This document shows positions 53,323-61,558 of a stretch of 64,000 nucleotides of DNA, piece after piece (position 1 is the stretch's first letter; each line of letters begins with the position of its first letter). The notes under the pieces are model-generated. The model had not been told where the DNA came from, ran no database searches, and worked only from the letters and a program-made list of their open reading frames with translations. The translations under genes were made by a program, and so were the position numbers. Origin of the DNA: Paracandidimonas soli (lineage in GTDB: Bacteria > Pseudomonadota > Gammaproteobacteria > Burkholderiales > Burkholderiaceae_B); contig NZ_SMBX01000003.1 of the NCBI RefSeq assembly GCF_004342005.1, forward strand, positions 1-64,000, written 5' to 3'.

Positions 53323-53481
53323 ATGACTGACTATCCAGAAGAACCCGCCTTCCTGGACGATGACGGTCCCAGCGATGACTTGCCGCCGGTACCCACTACG
53401 ACTAACGCGCGTGAACTGTACGACCTGCGCCCCGGCGAGACGGTACTGGAGGCCATCGAGCGGAAGGCCGGGGAGGGCTAA
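53323..53481 (+). CDS. Small acidic protein, 52 aa
   Basis: A very acidic peptide (FLDDDGPSDDLPP) ending with LRPGETVLEAIERKAGEG. AAAGGTGCTCCC precedes the ATG. It lies 16 bp after the Abi_C gene and 3 bp before a ribbon-helix-helix-type gene, so it may be that protein's partner. No family recognised. Confidence 0.45.
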   Translation: MTDYPEEPAFLDDDGPSDDLPPVPTTTNARELYDLRPGETVLEAIERKAGEG

Positions 53482-53484
53482 CCT

Positions 53485-53655
53485 ATGCCCGTGGTAACTG
53501 TCAGCGCCAGAGTGACAGCCGCCGTAAAGGCTGAGGCGGCTGTCGTTGCAGAGGCGCACGGCATGAGCATGGCTGCCTTGGTGCGTGAGCTGCTGATCCG
53601 CGTAGCCGCCGGCGACAAGGAAACACTGGCCTGGCTCGATGAGGCTCGCCGATGA
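53485..53655 (+). CDS. Small ribbon-helix-helix-like protein, 56 aa
   Basis: The beginning MPVVTVSARVTAAVKAEAA and the helices AEAHGMSMAALVRELLIRV match a CopG/Arc-type ribbon-helix-helix DNA-binding fold. Such proteins act as antitoxin repressors or as relaxosome accessory factors (TrwA/MobC-like). It starts 3 bp after the acidic peptide stop. The place between trwC and trwB would suit a relaxosome factor, but the strand is opposite; an antitoxin-like role with the acidic peptide is the other option. Confidence 0.55.
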   Translation: MPVVTVSARVTAAVKAEAAVVAEAHGMSMAALVRELLIRVAAGDKETLAWLDEARR

Positions 53656-53686
53656 AGAAGCTTGAAAGGATGGTAAGGGGGTAAGC

Positions 53687-55009
53687 TTGGGTACGGAAAT
53701 TACGCTCGATGTGGCAGGAGTGTCGGTCACGTACAGCAAGAACCACCGCGGAATTGATCACGGATCAATTTTTCAGGAACAAGATCGAAAGGCCATCAAG
53801 AGCAACCAGCTCAACTACGATTGGTATGAAGAGAAGGGCGAGGACCCCACACCTTCCGAGATGGCGTTCACGCGGCCGCTTAAGCACGTCGTTCCTCGTC
53901 TCGAACTCCTGGGATTCAATCTGGAGCGCGTCCGCCGTGAATATGATGTTGTCGTACAAGGCTGGCTAGAGGAGAGGCAGTCTCTTCAGGACTATGATGA
54001 CGAGCCCATTCCCGACCTAATGAGCTTTGCGGAGTTCTGCGCGTTTGCTACCGCTCACCCGCTCGACAGTCTTGATGACACCTTTATTTCGGGGACGGAC
54101 GATGCAAGCGAAAAGAAGGTCCGAGGGCGATTCGACGGGATGCAGTTCGAGCGGATTCCCGGCTATCGATCCTATGATCTCCATGCCTATTCTGAGCGAA
54201 GCTTCTTCGGCGGGTTGATAGATATCCTTCACCCGTATTCGGTCCTGCGCCTCTTGGCGGAGGCGAAGGCGAACGAAGACGCTCCCGTTGTTTGGCAATA
54301 TGGACCGTTGGTGCAGGCTGGGTGGGCAACAGAGCGGGAGTTCATGCCTCACGCCCGGCGAACCGAGACGTTCCTGATCGCAACCGAGGGAAGCTCAGAC
54401 GTTCACATCTTAAAGCATGCGCTCGCGCTGTTGCGGCCAGGAATCGCGGACTTCTTCCGCTTCATCGATGTGAGCGAAAGCCACCCATTTTCAGGCACGG
54501 GCAACCTAGTGAAGTTCGCGGAGGGGCTAGCTAAGATAGATGTCCAGAATCAGGTCGTCTTCGTATTCGACAATGACGCTGAGGGGCTCGACGCCCATCA
54601 GCGTCTGTCAACGCTCACCCTGCCCGCGAATATGCGCGGGATCATGTTGCCCGAGCTCGAGGACTTCCGCGCTTTTCCGGCGCAAGGTCCCGAGGGACTC
54701 CGCAACTCGGACATTAACCGGCGCGCGGCGGCGATCGAGTGCTATCTCGACCTCGACGTCGGTGGTCACCCGCCGGCCAAGGTGCTCTGGACCAACTACA
54801 AGAAGAGCCTCGGCATCTATCAGGGGGCGTTGGAATACAAAGAGTCCTATAGCAAGGAATTCTTGAAACAGACGGCCGAGACGTTGGCCGCAGGTGCGTA
54901 TGACGTTCGCAAGATCGAGTCGGTTCTCGATCTGCTCATTGATGAATGTACAGCAATCGCCGTGGGCCAATGGGATTCGGCCGAAGTGCACATGAGCGAG
55001 AATGATTAG
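53687..55009 (+). CDS. HEPN/Toprim-associated protein, putative defence effector
   Basis: A 440-aa protein. The N-terminal ~200 residues match the HEPN/Toprim-associated domain (KNHRGIDHGSIFQEQDRK; EKGEDPTPSEMAFT). The C-terminal half is a Toprim nuclease-like domain with FLIATEGSSD (Glu234) and VVFVFDNDAEGLD (Asp295, Asp297). Toprim proteins of this kind are found in phage-defence settings. I choose the TTG at 53687 because AAGGGGG lies 4 nt upstream. There is no ATPase partner next door, so it may act alone. Confidence 0.75.
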   Translation: MGTEITLDVAGVSVTYSKNHRGIDHGSIFQEQDRKAIKSNQLNYDWYEEKGEDPTPSEMAFTRPLKHVVPRLELLGFNLERVRREYDVVVQGWLEERQSLQDYDDEPIPDLMSFAEFCAFATAHPLDSLDDTFISGTDDASEKKVRGRFDGMQFERIPGYRSYDLHAYSERSFFGGLIDILHPYSVLRLLAEAKANEDAPVVWQYGPLVQAGWATEREFMPHARRTETFLIATEGSSDVHILKHALALLRPGIADFFRFIDVSESHPFSGTGNLVKFAEGLAKIDVQNQVVFVFDNDAEGLDAHQRLSTLTLPANMRGIMLPELEDFRAFPAQGPEGLRNSDINRRAAAIECYLDLDVGGHPPAKVLWTNYKKSLGIYQGALEYKESYSKEFLKQTAETLAAGAYDVRKIESVLDLLIDECTAIAVGQWDSAEVHMSEND

Positions 55010-55308
55010 CAGCCCCCTGATTTGTACGAAAAAAGCAGTTTTTTTCTATGTGGTATTATCCATGGCATCAACAAGTAATCAGCATGCAACTAGCTGATTT
55101 TCAAAGAAAACATATTTTAATTTATGATCGAGTGGGAATCATCGGTAATACAAAGCCGTGCTGTTAAGTGGTAGTGGTCACACAATACCAATCTCTCTGC
55201 AGTCCTCTAATGCTGAATGCCCATGAAATCGGTGTGCATGCCCCTCTGGCTGTTTATAGTTTTCTCGGTGTTTTATCTGACAGATAATTTCGTTATGGCG
55301 AAATCAGT
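55010..55308. other. AT-rich convergent gap with a dyad
   Basis: This 299-bp stretch is far more AT-rich than its surroundings. It holds TTATCTG-A-CAGATAA (55273-55287), a 15-bp palindrome that resembles the dyad at 40802 near the relaxase start. A 27-codon frame (MQLADFQRKHILIYDR...) at about 55084 looks like a remnant. It separates the plus-strand cargo from the minus-strand transfer genes. Confidence 0.4.
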
Positions 55309-56919
55309 TCAAAGTATCTTCCCAGACTCCTGAAACGCGCCCGCAGCCACCACATACTCCCTGAACGGTAACTCCACCCGAGCAATCGCATAATCCCCCG
55401 CCAAAGCCACATACCCGCCCAGCGCCGGCAGCGCCTGTATCTGCGCCGCCGTCACCACATCCTCCGCCACCCGTTCCATGTTGTCCGACGTATTACGGTT
55501 ATCCGCACTGCGGCTGATACTGAATTTTGGCCTTTCAACTTCATGCTTGCCAAGGCTTTCGCTCATATCCTTGGCAGTCTGCGGGTCGGTGCGGGAGCCG
55601 CCGAGCACTGCCAAGTTGCGGAAGCTAGCCCGGATGGTGGTCGCCATGGTGCGCCCGTAGATATGTTCCAGCTGTGACGTGCTTTGCAGGCCGGCGACAA
55701 TGCGCAAGCCGTTCTTGCGGCCTTTGGTCAGCCCGGCTTCCAAAGAGGGCAGTGCTTCCAGGCTGGCCAGTTCATCTATGAACAGCCACCAGCGCCGGTG
55801 GGCACTTTCGGGCATGGACAGGATGGACGTGATGAATACGTCTGCCCAGGACGACACCAGCGGTTTCATGGAACTCATCATGTCTTCGCGCCAGTTGATA
55901 TACAGGTTGCCGCCATCGGGCTTTTCCAGCCAGTCGCGGATGGAAAATCTGCCGGGCTTCATGCCAGTATGTTCCGATAGCTTGTTCGACAGCACGAAGC
56001 GGGCGGAAGACAGCGCCTTGCTGGCTTCGCTGGAACCGACAAATAGGGATTCGGCGAGTGTGCCTTCCAGAAACTGCTTCAGCACTTTGGGGTCTTCGAT
56101 GGTGCAAAGCCGGAACAGATCCATGATGCTGGCTTCCTCGCCCTGCAATTCATAGAGCTTCTTGGCCGTTTCGCGCAGCAGCAGGCGACCGAAATCGTTC
56201 CATTCTTCCGCGTTGCGGTCCTGGCTCATGGGAACCATGGAGCGGGCTAGGCGTTTCCAGTCGTAATCGGCGCGCACTTCGTTGAAGAAGGACCAGCCCT
56301 GGCTGCGGGCGTCATAGGGGTTGAGGATGACGTCGTTAGGCTGCCAGAACTTGCTGAGCAGATCGCCATTGGGGTCAATGACGATCATGCGGTCATTGCG
56401 TGTGGGCGTCTGGCCGGGGAGATGCCGGGCCATGTCATGCTGCGAGCGTTTCAGCACCGATGCCGCCATGTTTCGCAGCAGTACGGATTTACCGGAACCC
56501 GTCGCCCCGCTGATGAGCAGGTGCAGGTTTTCATTGGCGGTGGGCATGGGAATGCCGCCCACATCAATCTGCATCTTGCCGCGTTCTTCGCATTGGCGTG
56601 CCAGGTTGTTGGCGCTGGTGGTGCGGGTGCCACGCACAAAGCGCTTGTAGGCGGCGCCTTCAAAACCTTCGGTCCTGGCGGTGCGACCAATGAATAGAAT
56701 CAGTGTCAGGGAAAGCACCAGGCCGACACCCAGGGCGCCCCAGAGCACGGGGTATTGCGGCGTGAGCATCACGAAATGCCGGAAGGTATGGGCGTTCCAG
56801 TCGCGCCAGTGCATCTGGCTGGCCCAGGTGGCGGCAAGCATCCAGGTAGTGGGCGGAAAGACGGCCAGGGAAAAGGCGGCAATACGCCGCCGGGTGATGG
56901 GTGAGATCAGGGTGGACAT
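55309..56919 (-). CDS. trwB: Type IV coupling protein, TrwB/VirD4/TraD-like
   Basis: A 536-aa inner-membrane ATPase with two N-terminal membrane helices (about residues 12-32 and 56-77), Walker A GATGSGKS (138-145), Walker B RWWLFIDELASLEAL, and the conserved VAGLQSTSQLEHIYG motif. It links the relaxosome to the secretion channel. Length and layout match TrwB. It is preceded by StbC-, StbB-like genes on the same strand; trwC, usually directly downstream, is separated by the cargo region. Confidence 0.92.
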   Translation of the reverse strand: MSTLISPITRRRIAAFSLAVFPPTTWMLAATWASQMHWRDWNAHTFRHFVMLTPQYPVLWGALGVGLVLSLTLILFIGRTARTEGFEGAAYKRFVRGTRTTSANNLARQCEERGKMQIDVGGIPMPTANENLHLLISGATGSGKSVLLRNMAASVLKRSQHDMARHLPGQTPTRNDRMIVIDPNGDLLSKFWQPNDVILNPYDARSQGWSFFNEVRADYDWKRLARSMVPMSQDRNAEEWNDFGRLLLRETAKKLYELQGEEASIMDLFRLCTIEDPKVLKQFLEGTLAESLFVGSSEASKALSSARFVLSNKLSEHTGMKPGRFSIRDWLEKPDGGNLYINWREDMMSSMKPLVSSWADVFITSILSMPESAHRRWWLFIDELASLEALPSLEAGLTKGRKNGLRIVAGLQSTSQLEHIYGRTMATTIRASFRNLAVLGGSRTDPQTAKDMSESLGKHEVERPKFSISRSADNRNTSDNMERVAEDVVTAAQIQALPALGGYVALAGDYAIARVELPFREYVVAAGAFQESGKIL

Positions 56920-56931
56920 GGAGCATGACCC

Positions 56932-57366
56932 TCAAGGAATTAGAAGCTGGCCCAGGGCCAGCCCGGCCAGCAGACCGCCAAGCACGCCAGCAGTGCCGCC
57001 TACGACCAGGGCAATGAGCGCCATGCGGCGAGCGGATTGGTGGGCGATACGGGCATACTGGGCGGATTCCCGGCTCAGCTGATCCAGGTGGGTGCCGGTA
57101 TCGCTTAGCATGGATTGAACGGACTGCTGAAGCTGTAGATTCACAGGCCGGGCAGCTGCTTCAAGCGTAGCGCTGAGGTGGCGACCGAGTTGCTGGGGCA
57201 ACATCTGTTGCGCCTCGCTCATGGACTGCATCTGCTGCTGTGCGGTATCCAGGGTACGGGTGGCGGTTTCCAGCCTGTCCACCAGGCCGGCGACTTCGCC
57301 CAGGACTTCGTGGTACAGCAAATCCAGTTTTGAACGGGGGCCGCTGGGTGGGGTGTGGGCGTCCAT
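56932..57366 (-). CDS. stbC: StbC-like plasmid protein with C-terminal membrane helix
   Basis: A 144-aa protein with a long helical/coiled-coil region (LVDRLETATRTLDTAQQQMQ, VNLQLQQSVQSML) and a Gly-rich C-terminal membrane helix (ALIALVVGGTAGVLGGLLAG). Position directly after stbB fits the StbABC stability operon of IncW/IncN plasmids, where StbC is a membrane-anchored partner. The assignment rests on context and layout. Confidence 0.5.
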   Translation of the reverse strand: MDAHTPPSGPRSKLDLLYHEVLGEVAGLVDRLETATRTLDTAQQQMQSMSEAQQMLPQQLGRHLSATLEAAARPVNLQLQQSVQSMLSDTGTHLDQLSRESAQYARIAHQSARRMALIALVVGGTAGVLGGLLAGLALGQLLIP

Positions 57367-57372
57367 GCTGGA

Positions 57373-58080
57373 TCACGAGAATAGAGCCGAGAAGGCGGCA
57401 TTCATCTGCCGGTCCACCGGCTTGGCGAGAGCGCGCAGGGCGTGGCGGTTGCTCAGCTGCGAGATGCGGGCGTGATCGTCAGGGTCGGCAGCGCGCAATA
57501 GGGCGCGGTAGTCGGTCTGGTCGGCCAGTACATCGGCAATGGTGGTGCGCTGATCGGCCAGCAGCTCGAAGACTTCGTTTTCGTAGACGGCGGCGCGCGG
57601 ATTGGCCTGTACTTCGCCCGTCTTGGCGGCATAGGCCAGAATCGACGGAAACTCGTCTTCCACGTTGCTATCAACGCGGTTGAATAGAATCCGTACCCGG
57701 TCTGAGTCCACCCCCAGCGCAGCCAGCGCGGCCACGGTTTTGATGGTCTCGCGCTGGGCTTTGCCGGTGTTGATGACAGGCAGGACGAAGTAGCTCATCT
57801 CTTCGTGCGCGCCTTCGTAGCGCATCATGTGGGTCAGAAAATCTTCGATATTGCTGGCCCCGACATCGACAATGGCGTCATCGCGGGTGAGCAATTCACG
57901 GAACAGGCGTCCGAAGTGTTCGCCGCGTAGCTGATCCACGTCCAGGCCTAGGTCGGCTCCGGTTTCGTTGGTGGACTCCACCGCGAATATCTGCGCTCCG
58001 TTCATGCGGGGTGCCAGTAGGTGGGAAGCAACAACTGTCTTGCCAACGGAGCCGGTGTAGTTGAGAACGGCGACTTTCAT
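57373..58080 (-). CDS. stbB: StbB, ParA-superfamily plasmid stability ATPase
   Basis: A 235-aa protein with a deviant Walker A (TGSVGKTVVASHLL, residues 9-22), a Walker B-like DDAIVDVGASN and later ParA-type helices. StbB of IncW plasmids balances segregation and conjugation. Its start overlaps the preceding gene by 4 bp; it lies 6 bp before the stbC-like gene. Confidence 0.85.
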   Translation of the reverse strand: MKVAVLNYTGSVGKTVVASHLLAPRMNGAQIFAVESTNETGADLGLDVDQLRGEHFGRLFRELLTRDDAIVDVGASNIEDFLTHMMRYEGAHEEMSYFVLPVINTGKAQRETIKTVAALAALGVDSDRVRILFNRVDSNVEDEFPSILAYAAKTGEVQANPRAAVYENEVFELLADQRTTIADVLADQTDYRALLRAADPDDHARISQLSNRHALRALAKPVDRQMNAAFSALFS

Positions 58081-58547
58081 GGTTCATTCCTTTTGGTGGA
58101 GTCAGGGGGGCTGGAAGCGCTGCGGTTGGTCAAGCCTTCGCGGCGTAGGGCTTCCAGATCAACACGCATATCGCGAATCTTGCGCAGGTCGCCGGGCGTC
58201 TGGATGTTGCTGGGCCGCCCCTGAATGGCATCAAGGGTCCCGGCGGTTGCGGATGGCGCTGAGGGCGTTGTGGTGGGCGTAGCAGGTGGCTTTGGCTTGG
58301 CGGCAGGCCCGGCTGCAGCAGCGCGCTGGGCCTTGCGCCAGCGGTAGAGCGTGATGGCGTAGGTGCTTTGCTGTACGGTCAGGCCCGCTGCGGCCAGATC
58401 ATCCAGCACGGCGGCATGGGGAACGCCGGCAGCCAACTCAGCTTCGATCAAGGAGAATAGGGCACGCAGGCGGGCGGCGATACTGATGCGTGGGTCCAGC
58501 TCGGCGAGCGCGGCCCGGTAGCGTGCAACGGGAGCGGAGTCAGTCAT
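58077..58547 (-). CDS. Plasmid stability-associated protein upstream of stbB
   Basis: A 156-aa protein: an N-terminal helical domain (RYRAALAELDPRISIAARLRAL, then a helix-turn-helix-like GVPHAAVLDDLAAAGLTVQQSTYAITLYRWRK), an Ala/Pro/Thr-rich linker and a basic/acidic tail with DLRKIRDMRVDLEALRREG. In related plasmids the gene before stbB (StbA) binds DNA repeats near oriT; this may be its counterpart, though I do not recognise it directly. The ATG at 58547 is chosen over an extended frame that overlaps the upstream gene. Confidence 0.55.
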   Translation of the reverse strand: MTDSAPVARYRAALAELDPRISIAARLRALFSLIEAELAAGVPHAAVLDDLAAAGLTVQQSTYAITLYRWRKAQRAAAAGPAAKPKPPATPTTTPSAPSATAGTLDAIQGRPSNIQTPGDLRKIRDMRVDLEALRREGLTNRSASSPPDSTKRNEP

Positions 58548-58575
58548 AGGATTCCAGGGGTCGGGTGAGCGCCGC

Positions 58576-59034
58576 TTATTGCGACAGTTCGGGAAAGACA
58601 GCGGCCTGCTTGGCCACCAGCCAAGAGCGGCCCGTGGCCAGCGCTTCGTCGTAGGCGGACTGTTCATCCGTGAAACGTGTCACCTTGCCGTGGGTCGAGA
58701 ACTGACCGCCGCCGACTTCCTGGCCGCCTTCAAGCAGGCGCAGCGTGAAGCAACCTGAATCGGCAGGGTGGGGAAGAATCTCGAAAGTGAAGCGCAGCCG
58801 GGCCTGGGTAACGTCGTCGTAGAACTGTCTTTCGACTTCTCGCAGGCGGGCAGTCCATTCCGGGCCGATGCGGTCCAGGGCTTCCGCGATGCTGTAGCCG
58901 CGTTCGCGCAGCCAGTCACAGCGATTCAGGATGAGCGCCGCAGTCAGCGCTTCGCCCAGGCTCATGGGGCCGATGCCGTGCAGGGCGGCTTCCTGTGCGA
59001 TGTTGAGCATGCGGGTGTCGATGGTCGAGTGCAT
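58576..59034 (-). CDS. Conserved plasmid hypothetical protein, 152 aa
   Basis: A soluble protein with helices such as QEAALHGIGPMSLGEALTAA and LREVERQFYDDVTQARLRFTFE, then a beta-rich part GCFTLRLLEGGQEVGGG. No family recognised. AAAGGAGACCCC precedes the ATG at 59034. It is the first gene leftward of the origin and runs toward the stability genes, so it may be part of replication or maintenance control. Confidence 0.6.
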   Translation of the reverse strand: MHSTIDTRMLNIAQEAALHGIGPMSLGEALTAALILNRCDWLRERGYSIAEALDRIGPEWTARLREVERQFYDDVTQARLRFTFEILPHPADSGCFTLRLLEGGQEVGGGQFSTHGKVTRFTDEQSAYDEALATGRSWLVAKQAAVFPELSQ

Positions 59035-59217
59035 GGGGTCTCCTTTGCCTTGTGAATTGAAAGGGCAATACGGGGGTGAAAAGAAGGTGTTGCCCGAAAG
59101 GGCGGGTGCTGGCTTCGTTGCCGACCGACAGCCGCTATGCGGCTGTGCAGCGTGGCGATGCAAGATGGCCCGGCGTGAACAGGCTCAGTGCTGCGCGTCA
59201 GGGGCTGACGGCGTCAG

Positions 59218-59476
59218 TTATTCACAGGCCGGTTCGGTAGAAGTAAGGTAGAAATAAGGTAGAAGGCGCGACAATGGCTGGAAAGCCAATGTTCATGCGG
59301 GTTTCAAAAACTCATGCGCGATGCTGTGACGATAAAGCGCGATGTTCTGACGAAAGGCCGCGATCTTATGACGAGCTCGCCGCGATGCTATGACGATGCT
59401 CAAAGCCACTTATCCACAGGCTGGAAATCGGGCCTGAAGTGGCTGCTTCCGGGCATGAAGCGCGATGCTATGACGA
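59218..59476. other. oriV: Iteron-type replication origin (oriV)
   Basis: Five near-identical 16-bp iterons of the form CGCGATGCTATGACGA occur at 59317, 59338, 59359, 59381 (21-22 bp apart) and 59461. DnaA boxes TTATTCACA (59218-59226) and TTATCCACA (59410-59418) accompany them. Three tandem GGTAGAARTAA units lie at 59236-59266. The rep gene ends 8 bp to the right. All hallmarks of an iteron-controlled origin are present. Confidence 0.85.
59236..59266. repeat. Three tandem 11-bp repeats next to oriV
   Basis: GGTAGAAGTAA, GGTAGAAATAA and GGTAGAAGG follow in direct order. A further GGTAGAAGT is at 60507-60515, upstream of the rep gene, suggesting a shared regulator site. Confidence 0.55.
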
Positions 59477-59483
59477 TGAAAGC

Positions 59484-60401
59484 CTACCGATCCAGGCGCG
59501 TCCAGACTGCCTGCTCATGGCCGCGAATGGCGGCTTCAATCCGGGGTTCTGCAATCACTTTCAAGGCTTCCAGTTCGTCCAGGCTGCGCTCCAGTGTGAC
59601 CCGGAAATCCCGCATCCGCCCGGTGTATTGGGCGCGCTGCTTGAGGATGTCCAGGCTGTATTTCTGCTGGATGTCGGCAGAGGTGCCAATCAGCCGTTGC
59701 AGGCTTTTGGACAGATCATGGCGCATTTGCAGGCGCTTGGCCCAGTCCACCAGAGCGTATTCCCGGTTGCCGAAAATCTGTGCCCAGCGCGGGTCGGCGT
59801 ACAGGGTGTAGCTGCCCGTGGGGTCGTGGTAATCGAAGCCCCCGATCATGGCAATGACACGGGTGGAAGGATGACGGCCATAGCTGTATTTCACCGAGCC
59901 GTCTTTTCTGCGCGCCTCGATGCACAGGGTGAAGCGAGCCAGGTCTTTCATGCCTTCATGCAGCCATTCATAGGCGCTGCCGCCGGTAGGCCGGCCCATG
60001 CCGCGCAGGAAGTCAGCGCGGTTTATGACCGGCGCCTCGCCCAGCAAGGCCGTGGTTTGCAGATACATGGCGTGCATCCAGATGTCGGCATGGTCTTCAC
60101 TCAGTTGCTTGCCCGAGCCTTTCAGCAGGATGTGGCTGCCCTCCAGGAATACGGTTTCATCGTGCAGAGGACGCCAACCCCGGCGTACCGGGGCAAAGAT
60201 GGCGCTACGGGCGATGTAGTTGGGAATGGCCCGGACGGTCTCGTTCATGCCGGGCAGCATGAACGGTGTCGGGGTGGTGGCCTGTTTCTCTGCGGCGTCA
60301 GCCATGGCCTGTGAAGCTTTCTGCATAGCGCGCTGCATGGCAGCTGACAGCCGCTGCAGGTTGGCATCCTTGTGAAAAGGCGTGCGGGTGGGCGTGGTCA
60401 T
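59484..60401 (-). CDS. trfA: Replication initiator, TrfA-like
   Basis: A 305-aa protein of the TrfA replication-initiator family with PNYIARSAIFAPVRRGW near residue 59, HDETVFLEGSHILLKGSGKQL and SEDHADIWMHAMYL, and winged-helix segments further on. It binds iterons to start plasmid replication; five iterons lie directly after its stop. The ATG at 60401 follows GGAG. It lies downstream of virB11 on the same strand. Similarity to IncW RepA is also possible. Confidence 0.85.
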   Translation of the reverse strand: MTTPTRTPFHKDANLQRLSAAMQRAMQKASQAMADAAEKQATTPTPFMLPGMNETVRAIPNYIARSAIFAPVRRGWRPLHDETVFLEGSHILLKGSGKQLSEDHADIWMHAMYLQTTALLGEAPVINRADFLRGMGRPTGGSAYEWLHEGMKDLARFTLCIEARRKDGSVKYSYGRHPSTRVIAMIGGFDYHDPTGSYTLYADPRWAQIFGNREYALVDWAKRLQMRHDLSKSLQRLIGTSADIQQKYSLDILKQRAQYTGRMRDFRVTLERSLDELEALKVIAEPRIEAAIRGHEQAVWTRLDR

Positions 60402-60480
60402 TGAGGATGCTCCGGGCGAACCCATGCAAGGGCCGCCCGGAATGTGTGCAGCGCCTCACACGGGTTCGGGGTGGGTTGTG

Positions 60481-60499
60481 ACCCGGCAGGCTGCCGGGT
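60481..60499 (-). terminator. Hairpin between virB11 and rep
   Basis: ACCCGGCA and TGCCGGGT form an 8-bp stem with a 3-nt loop, 34 bp past the virB11 stop. There is no T-run, so it may be a weak terminator or attenuator. Confidence 0.4.
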
Positions 60500-60532
60500 C
60501 GAATAGGGTAGAAGTGGCGCTGTTGCAGGAAC

Positions 60533-61558
60533 TCAGGCGACGACGTGGCGCCGGGGATCAAACCAGATTTCTTGCACACGGAATTTATCGACATGCACAA
60601 CAATGTCCACGGTCTGCTGCAGAAAGGTCTGAATCGTGGGTAAGTCCAGATTGCCACCAGTGGGGGACTGCTTGGTAAGGATGGCCAGCCGGTCAAAGGC
60701 GTCGATTGCGCTGTTGGCGTGTGTGGTGGTGACGGATCCCGGGTGGCCGGTGTTCAGCGCGGCCAGATAGTCCCATGTTTCGGGGCCGCGCAACTCTGCC
60801 AGAAAAATTCGGTCGGGCGACAGGCGCATGCAGGCGGCCAGGCAGTCGGTGGCGGACACGCGGCCCCGTGTGCCGCCGTACATCATGTGAACGCGGTTTT
60901 CATGCCAGGGCAGGATCAGTTCATGCACGTCTTCAATGGTGATAAGGCGTTCATGGACGGGTATTTCATTCATGAGGGATCGGGCAAAAGTGGTTTTTCC
61001 TGACCCTGTTGCACCCGAAATCACCACGTTCTTGCGCGCGCGGACGGAGTCCACCAAAAACTCGAAATAGTCTCCCCTGTTCTTCAGTATCAGCAGTCGC
61101 TGATCGAGTTTCGACAGACCGTCAGCACCATATTTGGCGGTGGCATCCATAGTGGCCTTGAAAGCCCCGCCGGACGCCAGCTGCTTCAGGTAGAAAGTTT
61201 CCGTGGCGTGTTTACGGATGTTGATGGCGAGGGTGTCGTCTATGCAGGCCGGCGGCAGAATGATCTGGCCGCGCTCCCCATCGGGCAGTACCACCGACAT
61301 GATGGGGCTGCGCGCCATGTGGTTGTAGGCTGCCAGGGCCGTCGCCAGCGCTTCGAGCTGCGGGTAGCTCAGTTCCTCGCAGTCGTGTGACAGCCAATGT
61401 CCGTCTGTGCGAGCGTACAGATGGCCTTCGCGCACAATGGCGATCTCTGTGACTTTCGGGTCCTGCAGATGTTGGGCCAACGGCCGCAGAAAGGTCCGCA
61501 CTGAAATGCCGCGATCAAAAGGGACCACTTCAAGGGGTAAGTTCAAGGTCGTAGACAT
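60533..61558 (-). CDS. virB11: T4SS ATPase VirB11/TrwD
   Basis: A 341-aa traffic ATPase with Walker A SGATGSGKTT (181-190), an Asp box (ITIEDVHELIL), Walker B-like FLAELRGPETWDYL and the His box TTTHANSA. It powers substrate handover and pilus biogenesis with the coupling protein. The ATG at 61558 overlaps virB10 by 29 bp; a much longer frame upstream is not supported. Confidence 0.94.
   Translation of the reverse strand: MSTTLNLPLEVVPFDRGISVRTFLRPLAQHLQDPKVTEIAIVREGHLYARTDGHWLSHDCEELSYPQLEALATALAAYNHMARSPIMSVVLPDGERGQIILPPACIDDTLAINIRKHATETFYLKQLASGGAFKATMDATAKYGADGLSKLDQRLLILKNRGDYFEFLVDSVRARKNVVISGATGSGKTTFARSLMNEIPVHERLITIEDVHELILPWHENRVHMMYGGTRGRVSATDCLAACMRLSPDRIFLAELRGPETWDYLAALNTGHPGSVTTTHANSAIDAFDRLAILTKQSPTGGNLDLPTIQTFLQQTVDIVVHVDKFRVQEIWFDPRRHVVA

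Noticed and set aside
59439..60314. 291-codon plus-strand frame opposite the rep gene
   Set aside because: Antisense to the TrfA-like initiator, whose family motifs are clear.
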